From JADFUS01 sp036653215 (lineage in GTDB: Bacteria; Bacteroidota; Bacteroidia; Bacteroidales; Rikenellaceae), in NCBI GenBank assembly GCA_036653215.1, contig JAVVUK010000044.1:1-12845 (forward strand): DNA of 12,845 bases, in the 5' to 3' direction. A program made the translations under genes and the position numbers. This document shows positions 7,551-12,845 of the stretch, piece after piece. Every line of letters starts with the position of its first letter. The first letter of the stretch is position 1. Below the pieces are notes generated by a model, which saw nothing but the letters and a program-made list of their open reading frames with translations, was not told where the DNA came from and searched no databases.

Positions 7551-7587
7551 CAAAAAGAGCTACGTTAAATCAATAACGCAGCTCTTT
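7551..7587 (-). terminator. Terminator of mutAB
   Basis: On the - strand AAAGAGCTGCGTT pairs with AACGTAGCTCTTT (one mismatch) around a short loop and is followed by TTTTTG. The hairpin arms lie at 7554-7566 and 7575-7587. It sits 6 bases beyond the mutB stop codon, so it should end the mutA-mutB transcript and separate it from nagB. Confidence 0.85.
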
Positions 7588-7592
7588 ATTAT

Positions 7593-9722
7593 TTAATTGT
7601 TTAAGATCTCTAAGATCTTAATTGCACATTCAGGAATTTTTGAACCCGGACCAAATATGGCAGCTGCACCATTTTTGTAAAGGAAGTCATAGTCTTGGTA
7701 TGGTATAACACCACCCACAATAACAACAATGTCTTCACGACCAAGCTTGGCGAGTTCTGCTACAATCTGAGGAACAAGAGTTTTGTGTCCTGCCGCAAGA
7801 GAAGAGACACCAACGACGTGAACGTCATTTTCAACAGCTTGTTTTGCAGCCTCAGCAGGAGTTTGGAACAAAGGACCCATATCGACATCAAATCCTATGT
7901 CAGCATAACCTGTTGCAACAACTTTAGCACCTCTATCGTGACCGTCTTGACCTAACTTAGCGATCATGATACGTGGTTGACGACCTTCTCTCTTAGAGAA
8001 TGCCGCACACATTTCTTTCGCCTTAGCGAAGCTCTCATCTGATTTCACCTCTGCAGAATAAACACCTGATATTGAACGAATAACGGCTGAGTAACGTCCT
8101 ACGACACACTCACACGCGTCTGATATTTCACCTAAAGAAGCTCTAACTTTAGCCGCTTGAATAGCAAGCTCAAGAAGGTTTCCTTTTCCACTCTTAACAC
8201 ACTCTGTGATAGCCTCAAGAGCCTTTTTAACAGCTGCACCATCACGTTTTGCCTTAAGATCATTAAGACGTTCGATTTGTGAAAGACGAACAGCACTGTT
8301 ATCTACGTCAAGGATATCAATTGGATCTTCTTTTTCAAGACGATATTTATTAAGACCAACAATAACGTCTGTGTTAGAGTCGATACGTGCTTGTTTACGT
8401 GCTGAAGCTTCTTCGATACGCATCTTTGGAACACCTGTCTCAATAGCAGCAGCCATACCTCCAAGCTCTTCAACCTCTTCAATAAGAGCCCAAGCCTTTT
8501 CAGCAATTTCTTTTGTTAGAGACTCTATATAATAAGAACCAGCCCAAGGGTCAACACTACGACAAATAGCAGTTTCCTCTTGAAGGTAGATCTGTGTATT
8601 ACGAGCAATACGAGCCGAGAAGTCGGTAGGTAGAGCGATAGCCTCATCAAGAGCATTTGTGTGTAGCGATTGTGTATGTCCAAGAGCAGAAGCCATAGCT
8701 TCAACCGCTGTACGAGCTACGTTGTTAAATGGATCTTGTTCTGTAAGTGACCAACCTGAAGTTTGTGAGTGAGTACGAAGAGCAAGTGATTTTGGGTTCT
8801 TAGGGTTAAATTTCTTAACTATTTTTGCCCAAAGAAGACGTGCGGCACGCATCTTAGCAATCTCCATAAAGTGGTTTGTACCGATAGCCCAGAAGAATGA
8901 TAAACGTGGAGCAAAAGAGTCTACGTCCATTCCTGCTGCAACACCTGTACGAAGATACTCAAGACCGTCAGCAAGTGTATAAGCAAGTTCTATGTCTGCT
9001 GTTGCTCCAGCCTCTTGCATATGGTAGCCAGAGATAGATATAGAGTTGAACTTAGGCATATTACGTGATGTATATTCGAATATGTCAGCTATAATTTTCA
9101 TTGAGAATTTTGGTGGGTAGATATATGTGTTACGCACCATAAACTCTTTAAGAATATCGTTTTGTATAGTACCTGCAAGTTGATCTAAGGTACAACCTTG
9201 CTCAAGACCTGCAACGATGTAAAATGAAAGGATCGGAAGAACAGCACCGTTCATTGTCATTGATACAGACATCTTATCAAGAGGAATACCGTCGAAAAGA
9301 ACTTTCATATCCTCAATAGAGCATATTGAAACCCCTGCTTTACCAACGTCACCAGTAACACGAGGGTGATCGGCATCGTATCCACGGTGTGTAGCAAGGT
9401 CAAAAGCTACCGAAAGACCCTTTTGCCCAGAAGCAAGGTTACGACGATAGAAAGCATTTGACTCTTGTGCTGTTGAGAAACCAGCGTACTGACGCACAGT
9501 CCATGGTTTCATAACATACATTGTACTGTAAGGACCTCTCAAGAAAGGTGCTAAACCAGCAGCATAGTTAAGATGCTCCATGCCCTCAAGATCAGAGGCA
9601 GAATATTGTGATCTTATATCTATCTGCTCCGCAGTATGCCAAGGAGCAACCTGCTCTTTATTATTTGAACAACAAGCTGTTTTCCCAGCTTTTGTATCTA
9701 TGTTTGAAAATTTTACTCTCAT
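7593..9722 (-). CDS. mutB: Methylmalonyl-CoA mutase large (catalytic) subunit
   Basis: This adenosylcobalamin-dependent enzyme interconverts succinyl-CoA and methylmalonyl-CoA. In Bacteroidales it works in the succinate-to-propionate route. The 709-residue protein has the catalytic TIM barrel (about 35-560) and a C-terminal B12-binding Rossmann domain (about 575-709). Compared with the Propionibacterium enzyme, Tyr79 (RQYAGFS), Arg197 (FMVRNTY) and His234 (SGYHMQEAGA) match the active-site Tyr89, Arg207 and His244. The lower cobalt-ligand motif DxHxxG is intact with His595 (DGHDRG), followed by SSLAAG and VGGVIP. The N-terminus has an unusual Cys-Cys pair at 17-18. The gene begins 11 bases after the mutA stop, so the two are co-transcribed and probably form the heterodimer. 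No G-protein chaperone (MeaB) or epimerase gene is nearby. Confidence 0.98.
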   Translation of the reverse strand: MRVKFSNIDTKAGKTACCSNNKEQVAPWHTAEQIDIRSQYSASDLEGMEHLNYAAGLAPFLRGPYSTMYVMKPWTVRQYAGFSTAQESNAFYRRNLASGQKGLSVAFDLATHRGYDADHPRVTGDVGKAGVSICSIEDMKVLFDGIPLDKMSVSMTMNGAVLPILSFYIVAGLEQGCTLDQLAGTIQNDILKEFMVRNTYIYPPKFSMKIIADIFEYTSRNMPKFNSISISGYHMQEAGATADIELAYTLADGLEYLRTGVAAGMDVDSFAPRLSFFWAIGTNHFMEIAKMRAARLLWAKIVKKFNPKNPKSLALRTHSQTSGWSLTEQDPFNNVARTAVEAMASALGHTQSLHTNALDEAIALPTDFSARIARNTQIYLQEETAICRSVDPWAGSYYIESLTKEIAEKAWALIEEVEELGGMAAAIETGVPKMRIEEASARKQARIDSNTDVIVGLNKYRLEKEDPIDILDVDNSAVRLSQIERLNDLKAKRDGAAVKKALEAITECVKSGKGNLLELAIQAAKVRASLGEISDACECVVGRYSAVIRSISGVYSAEVKSDESFAKAKEMCAAFSKREGRQPRIMIAKLGQDGHDRGAKVVATGYADIGFDVDMGPLFQTPAEAAKQAVENDVHVVGVSSLAAGHKTLVPQIVAELAKLGREDIVVIVGGVIPYQDYDFLYKNGAAAIFGPGSKIPECAIKILEILNN

Positions 9723-9733
9723 CTTTTCGTTTA

Positions 9734-11584
9734 TTAAAGGCCTAACTCTTTTTTATATCCATTAAGTGCTTCAAGGACATTAGACCTAACATTAATAAAG
9801 TTTTTGATATCTTGTGCCTCTAACTCAGCTTGACAAGCTGGAGCACCGGCAACTACCAATATGGCTTTTCCACCAAGAAGTTTTTTAGCTTCAGGAGCTA
9901 AAGTAGCATATTCCTCATCTGAAGAACAGATAACTACGATGTCTGCTTTCATCTTAAGAGCAGCATCAACACCTTCTTTTACAGAACCATATAGGTTATA
10001 GTCGATTGTTTCAAAACCTGCACAACCAAAGAAGTTACAAGCGAATTGAGAACGAGCACGTGCCATAGAAAGACTACCTACTGTAAGCATCATTGCCTTA
10101 GGAGCTTTAGCTGCTTTGTCAACAGCAAGACGCATATTTTCAAAACCTTCTGAAACTCTATATTGTTTGATGTTTCTAAATTCTTTTTCTTCGTTACAGC
10201 TACAGCTGCATTTCTTAGAAGGCATCTCAACGTGCACCTTCTCTGTGAAATTAGGATATTGGTTTGTTCCAAGAAGTATCTCACGACGAGTAGAGATGTT
10301 CTTATCACGTTTTGCAGCAGAAGCCTCAACTTGTTCTGCAATAAAACCTGCTTTAAGAGCTTCTCTATATCCGCCCATATCTTCTATTTTTGTAAATAGA
10401 GCCCATGAAGCATCTGCGATAGATTTTGTAAGCGTTTCTACATAGTATGAACCACCAGTAGGGTCAACGACTTGATCAAAATGTGACTCTTCTTTAAGAA
10501 GTAATTGTACGTTACGAGCAATACGTGAAGAAAACTCTGTTGGAGTTTCGTATGCACTATCAAAAGGAAGAACCTCGATAGAAGAGACACCAGCAATAGC
10601 AGCACTCATAGCCTCTGTTGTTCCACGAAGCATATTTACATAAGGGTCATAGACAGTCATGTTGTACATGGCAGTTGTGGCATGAACCTTCATCTTAGCC
10701 GAACATTCTACCTTTGGAGCATAAGCCTTAACGATATTAGCCCACAACATACGAGCCGCTCTGAACTTAGCAATTTCCATAAAATAGATAGGACCTACCG
10801 CCATATTGAATTTGATTGTAGAAGCAGCTTGGTCTATTGTTAAACCTTTGTCTAAAAGATTTACTATATATTCGTGACCTACCGACATAGCAAAAGCAAG
10901 CTCTTGAACTATTGTAGAACCACTGTTTGTAAAGGCAGCACTGTTAACTGTGATAAAACGTATGCCTTGATAACCTTCAGCTATAAAGCCTTTTGTAAGG
11001 TCGTAAGCACATTTACCACTTTTACAACTTGTCTTACCTTTAAGAGTGTTTTTCTTTACGATAGGATCTATATCGAAAGATACACTAAGACGTGTTTCTT
11101 TTGATATTTTGTCTTTCTTAAGTTTAGCCATGAATAACTCGGCTACTTGTTTAACACCACAACCAGAGAAGTTGATCTCAACAGAAGGGATATCGATGCC
11201 TTTAAGTAAAGCGTCTAAATCTGCTGCTGTAAATTCTTTATTAGTGATGACAAAATTAAGAGATGTTACACCACGCATAAGCACATCAAGAGCTGTTTTA
11301 TTTGCTTCAAGAGGACACGCTACTGTTATTGATTGGCGTACCAACCAATGGTTATTACATTTTACACCCCTAACATAAGGAAATGAACCTGGACAAGAGC
11401 CGATATGGCTAATTGTCTTTAAGTCTTCTGCACGATAGTATGGTCGTACATCAAAGCCGTCATTGGTCTTCCAAATCAGCTTTTTCGAATAATCAGCACC
11501 TTTGAGGTCCTTTTCGATTACCGCCTCCCACTGTTCTGTCGTAACAGGAGGAAATTCTGTAAATAATTTTTTATTATCTGCCAT
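9734..11584 (-). CDS. mutA: Methylmalonyl-CoA mutase small subunit
   Basis: This 616-residue protein is the non-catalytic partner of MutB. It keeps the family layout: an N-terminal arm (LFTEFPPVTTEQWEAVIEKD), a degenerate TIM barrel with VDPTGGSYYVE at about 373-383, and a C-terminal B12-type Rossmann domain. That domain lacks the DxHxxG cobalt ligand; the place is taken by LSMARARSQF (505-514), as expected for a small subunit that does not bind cobalamin. Two cysteine-rich spots are notable: Cys187 and Cys192 (SCKSGKC), and a CSCSC run at 459-463 in the linker between barrel and Rossmann domain. It is the first gene of the mutA-mutB operon, with a promoter about 150 bases upstream. The start ATG at 11584 gives the expected N-terminal arm. 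Confidence 0.97.
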   Translation of the reverse strand: MADNKKLFTEFPPVTTEQWEAVIEKDLKGADYSKKLIWKTNDGFDVRPYYRAEDLKTISHIGSCPGSFPYVRGVKCNNHWLVRQSITVACPLEANKTALDVLMRGVTSLNFVITNKEFTAADLDALLKGIDIPSVEINFSGCGVKQVAELFMAKLKKDKISKETRLSVSFDIDPIVKKNTLKGKTSCKSGKCAYDLTKGFIAEGYQGIRFITVNSAAFTNSGSTIVQELAFAMSVGHEYIVNLLDKGLTIDQAASTIKFNMAVGPIYFMEIAKFRAARMLWANIVKAYAPKVECSAKMKVHATTAMYNMTVYDPYVNMLRGTTEAMSAAIAGVSSIEVLPFDSAYETPTEFSSRIARNVQLLLKEESHFDQVVDPTGGSYYVETLTKSIADASWALFTKIEDMGGYREALKAGFIAEQVEASAAKRDKNISTRREILLGTNQYPNFTEKVHVEMPSKKCSCSCNEEKEFRNIKQYRVSEGFENMRLAVDKAAKAPKAMMLTVGSLSMARARSQFACNFFGCAGFETIDYNLYGSVKEGVDAALKMKADIVVICSSDEEYATLAPEAKKLLGGKAILVVAGAPACQAELEAQDIKNFINVRSNVLEALNGYKKELGL

Positions 11585-11728
11585 AATAAAATATTTTTTA
11601 AGTGCTACGCACTATTATTGCCATTATAAACACATAAAAACCGAGTATAATGACGTGATTAAGTTTATCAATAATTTACACACATCAAGAAGCCACCTAA
11701 ATTAATAGCGTTTCTACACATTGCTTTT
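11585..11728 (-). other. Untranslated leader of mutA
   Basis: The stretch between the predicted transcription start and the mutA ATG is about 145 bases, AT-rich, and contains no ORF I can support. A small hairpin, AGTGC-GTA-GCACT (11601-11613), sits about 16 bases before the ATG. I find no cobalamin-riboswitch B12 box on the coding strand. A regulatory role is therefore only a possibility. Confidence 0.4.
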
Positions 11729-11734
11729 AAGATG

Positions 11735-11759
11735 CAAATATAGTAATTATTATCAACAA
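11735..11759 (-). promoter_or_regulatory. Bacteroidetes-type promoter for mutAB
   Basis: Read on the - strand, a TATATTTG box (11735-11742) fits the Bacteroidetes -7 consensus TAnnTTTG, with TTGTTG upstream (11754-11759) as a possible -33 element. The spacing (14 bases or fewer) is shorter than usual, so the -33 assignment is weak. Transcription would start near 11728, leaving a leader of about 145 nt before mutA. Confidence 0.6.
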
Positions 11760-11774
11760 TATACTATAACGTAT

Positions 11775-11807
11775 GAAAAAACCCAAGAAACACTCTGTTT
11801 CTTGGGT
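11775..11807 (-). terminator. Terminator of the HU / small basic protein operon
   Basis: A perfect 11-bp stem, ACCCAAGAAAC (11781-11791) with GTTTCTTGGGT (11797-11807), and a 5-base loop. On the - strand it is followed by a run of six T (the last stem T plus 11776-11780). It lies 22 bases beyond the stop of the 30-aa gene and just upstream of the mutA promoter. Confidence 0.92.
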
Positions 11808-11829
11808 AACTTCTAACAAAAATGGCTAT

Positions 11830-11922
11830 TTATTTTTTTGATTTGTGTCTATTCTTTCTTAGACGTTTCTTCCTCTTGTGAGTAGCCATCTTATGTCTTT
11901 TTCTTTTTTTACCGCTTGGCAT
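11830..11922 (-). CDS. 30-aa AURKAIP1/COX24-type basic ribosomal protein
   Basis: This tiny gene encodes 30 residues starting MPSGKKRKRHKMATHKRKKR and ending in NRHKSKK; more than half of the residues are Lys, Arg or His. The KMATHKRKKRLRKNRHK core is the AURKAIP1/COX24 C-terminal pattern (DUF1713), shared by mitochondrial ribosomal protein mS38 and, by analogy, the mycobacterial small-subunit protein bS22. A role bound to rRNA is likely; whether it belongs to the small or large subunit in this organism cannot be read from the sequence. The ATG is 27 bases after the HU stop, and a strong terminator follows, so it is the second gene of an HU operon. Its small size makes it easy to miss, but near-identical short proteins are widespread in Bacteroidota as I recall. 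Confidence 0.88.
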   Translation of the reverse strand: MPSGKKRKRHKMATHKRKKRLRKNRHKSKK

Positions 11923-11949
11923 AGCTCTTTATTTTTAATGAAACTTATG

Positions 11950-12240
11950 TTATTTCTTTATTTTGTGGTCTTTTACTTTTACAACAAATGATTTTGAAGG
12001 CTTAAAAGCAGGGATATTATGCTCAGGAATAACGATTGTTGTCTTCTTAGATATGTTACGTGCTACTTTCTCAGCTCTCTTTTTAACTATGAATGAGCCA
12101 AATCCACGTAGGTATACATTGTTATTACTAACCAACGACCCCTTAATGTTTTCCATAAATGCCTCTACAATCTGTTGTACTTGCGTTTTGTCTACACCTG
12201 TACTCTTAGAAATCTCGTTTACGATATCTGCCTTTGTCAT
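11950..12240 (-). CDS. HU/IHF-family DNA-binding protein
   Basis: This 96-residue protein is a nucleoid-associated DNA-bending protein of the HU/IHF family; it should act as a dimer. The N-terminal helices (MTKADIVNEISKSTGVDKTQ) and the saddle motif VYLRGFGSFIVKKR (about 42-55) are clear. The DNA-gripping beta arm spans about 53-77. Where classical HU has RNPxTG with an intercalating proline at the arm tip, this protein reads RNISKKTTI, so that proline is absent; IPEHNIPAFKPSKSF follows. This variant is one I associate with the IHF/HU proteins of Bacteroidota. The start context GTAAAAATG is typical of A-rich bacteroidal starts. It is transcribed with the 30-aa gene downstream. Confidence 0.95.
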   Translation of the reverse strand: MTKADIVNEISKSTGVDKTQVQQIVEAFMENIKGSLVSNNNVYLRGFGSFIVKKRAEKVARNISKKTTIVIPEHNIPAFKPSKSFVVKVKDHKIKK

Positions 12241-12290
12241 TTTTACTTATCTTTTATATTAATTTACTTTGTTGGTGAATTATCAGAGTG

Positions 12291-12298
12291 CAAATATA
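12291..12298 (-). promoter_or_regulatory. -7 element of the HU gene
   Basis: Read on the - strand the site is TATATTTG, a full match to TAnnTTTG, placed about 50 bases before the HU start and just after the hpf terminator. No convincing TTG -33 element is seen in the very AT-rich stretch upstream. Predicted leader is about 44 bases. Confidence 0.65.
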
Positions 12299-12340
12299 CG
12301 ACATTAATTTTATTAATAAAAAATATTTCTATCTTTTATT

Positions 12341-12378
12341 AAAAAAATTATGGTGCAGCACAAAATACTGCACCATAA
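12341..12378 (-). terminator. Terminator of hpf
   Basis: A perfect 11-bp stem, TTATGGTGCAG (12348-12358) with CTGCACCATAA (12368-12378), and a 9-base loop. On the - strand a run of seven T (12341-12347) follows. It starts 17 bases after the hpf stop, so it ends the xerC-hpf transcript and isolates the HU promoter. Confidence 0.93.
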
Positions 12379-12395
12379 CAAGAACCTTTTTAAGA

Positions 12396-12686
12396 CTATA
12401 TTTTATGTTTGTACTTGTCTAACTGCTTTTTTAGAGCATCTACACACAAATCGGTAGATTCTTCAAAAGACTCACTCTTCCTCTCAGAAACAAGACTATC
12501 ATTTGGAACGTTAACCATTACGACAACCTCTTTATTCCCCTTTTCAAGATTTTTATCTATTCTTAGAGTGACATCTATGCTTGTTATCTTATCTGAAAAT
12601 TTTTCTAACTTCGAAATCTTCGATTCAACAAAGTCTAATAACTTCTTGTCTGCATCGAAACGGACTGATTGAATTTTAGTGTTCAT
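12396..12686 (-). CDS. hpf: Ribosome hibernation-promoting factor (short HPF/RaiA type)
   Basis: This 96-residue protein matches the short HPF/YfiA (RaiA) family, which binds the 30S decoding region and mRNA channel in starved cells and promotes inactive ribosomes. Evidence: the N-terminal strand KIQSVRFDADKKLLDFVE, the KISKLEKFSDKITSIDVTLR segment, and the helix ESTDLCVDALKKQLDKYK at the end. It lacks the long C-terminal domain of HPF-long, so it resembles the short bacteroidal form. The start at 12686 is in an A/T-rich context (ATTACAATT). It lies 42 bases after the XerC stop with no terminator in between, so co-transcription is likely, and it ends in a strong terminator. Confidence 0.93.
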   Translation of the reverse strand: MNTKIQSVRFDADKKLLDFVESKISKLEKFSDKITSIDVTLRIDKNLEKGNKEVVVMVNVPNDSLVSERKSESFEESTDLCVDALKKQLDKYKHKI

Positions 12687-12728
12687 AATTGTAATTTTAA
12701 TGGTTATACAAGCGAAGCTAATAACATA

Positions 12729-12845
12729 TTAACCTCTATTACTTTTATCCCCCCTTGGATGCGCCTTTGCATAAGTGTCTTTCAACTGTTCTATGTTGTT
12801 ATGGGTATATATTTGAGTCGTAGCAAGAGATTCGTGACCTAAAAG
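12729..12845 (-). CDS. xerC: XerC-type tyrosine recombinase, C-terminal end only
   Basis: The last 38 codons of a gene that continues beyond the right edge. The visible end has LLGHESLATTQIYTH: the conserved LLGH histidine and the catalytic tyrosine (13th visible residue, in IYTH) of XerC/XerD recombinases, which resolve chromosome dimers at dif. The tail NIEQLKDTYAKAHPRG is the usual Xer C-terminal pattern that contacts the partner recombinase. Adjacency to hpf, a pairing I know from Bacteroidales, favours the housekeeping XerC over an integrase of a mobile element. The choice of XerC rather than XerD is less certain. Confidence 0.8.
   Translation of the reverse strand, partial: LLGHESLATTQIYTHNNIEQLKDTYAKAHPRGDKSNRG

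Noticed and set aside
8206..8532. Long open frame on the + strand opposite mutB
   Set aside because: Shadow of the mutB coding strand; its serine/arginine-rich product is typical of antisense frames and no family is recognisable.
10116..10445. Open frame on the + strand opposite mutA
   Set aside because: Same explanation as for mutB: the - strand gene is certain and covers the whole stretch.
11585..11740. Cobalamin riboswitch in the mutA leader
   Set aside because: The leader is short for this class (about 200 nt) and the coding strand has no GCCACTG-type B12 box; the GCCACC near 11691 is on the other strand.

Overview
The window looks like chromosomal DNA from an AT-rich member of the Bacteroidota, most likely the Bacteroidales. 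Reasons: a DUF4296 lipoprotein; a two-subunit methylmalonyl-CoA mutase of the type used in the succinate-propionate route; a 30-aa AURKAIP1/COX24-type basic protein; an IHF/HU protein of the Bacteroidetes type; promoter -7 elements of the TAnnTTTG form; and no Shine-Dalgarno sequence directly upstream of any start codon. The family or genus cannot be fixed from this sequence alone.

Left half, + strand (1-6636): one tightly packed run of genes. It starts with the 3' part of rbfA (ribosome maturation), then a LolC/E-like FtsX-fold permease, a DUF4296 lipoprotein, a 119-aa protein I do not recognise, a radical SAM enzyme of the COG0731 type, prfB (release factor 2), a cardiolipin synthase and a small holin-family membrane protein. 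Four genes in the middle overlap (8, 4 and 1 nt) and prfB follows after 2 nt, so this is almost certainly an operon. prfB must be read across a programmed +1 frameshift at 3662. A search for open frames therefore misses its true start at 3611 and its first 42 residues. A perfect 11-bp hairpin at 6645-6677 separates this run from the convergent genes.

Right half, - strand (6700-12845), read from right to left: the last 38 codons of a XerC-type recombinase; hpf (ribosome hibernation), ended by a strong terminator; an HU/IHF-like gene together with a 30-aa ribosomal-type protein, also ended by a strong terminator; then mutA-mutB, which has a good promoter, an unusually long leader of about 145 nt and its own terminator; and finally nagB (glucosamine-6-phosphate deaminase).

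Functionally this is mostly core metabolism and translation: RbfA, RF2, HPF and the small ribosomal-type protein act on ribosomes and translation, the permease, lipoprotein and Cls act on the envelope, MutAB on the route between succinate and propionate, and NagB on amino-sugar catabolism. I see no phage, transposon, CRISPR array, tRNA or rRNA, and no convincing undescribed multi-gene system. The best leads are the Shine-Dalgarno-dependent prfB recoding site in an organism whose ribosomes should ignore such signals, the unrecognised overlapping gene at 2470-2829, the 30-aa gene downstream of HU, and the cysteine-rich linker in MutA. No gene-free stretch exceeds 300 bases; the longest is 11585-11829 (245 bases), which holds a terminator, a promoter and the mutA leader.
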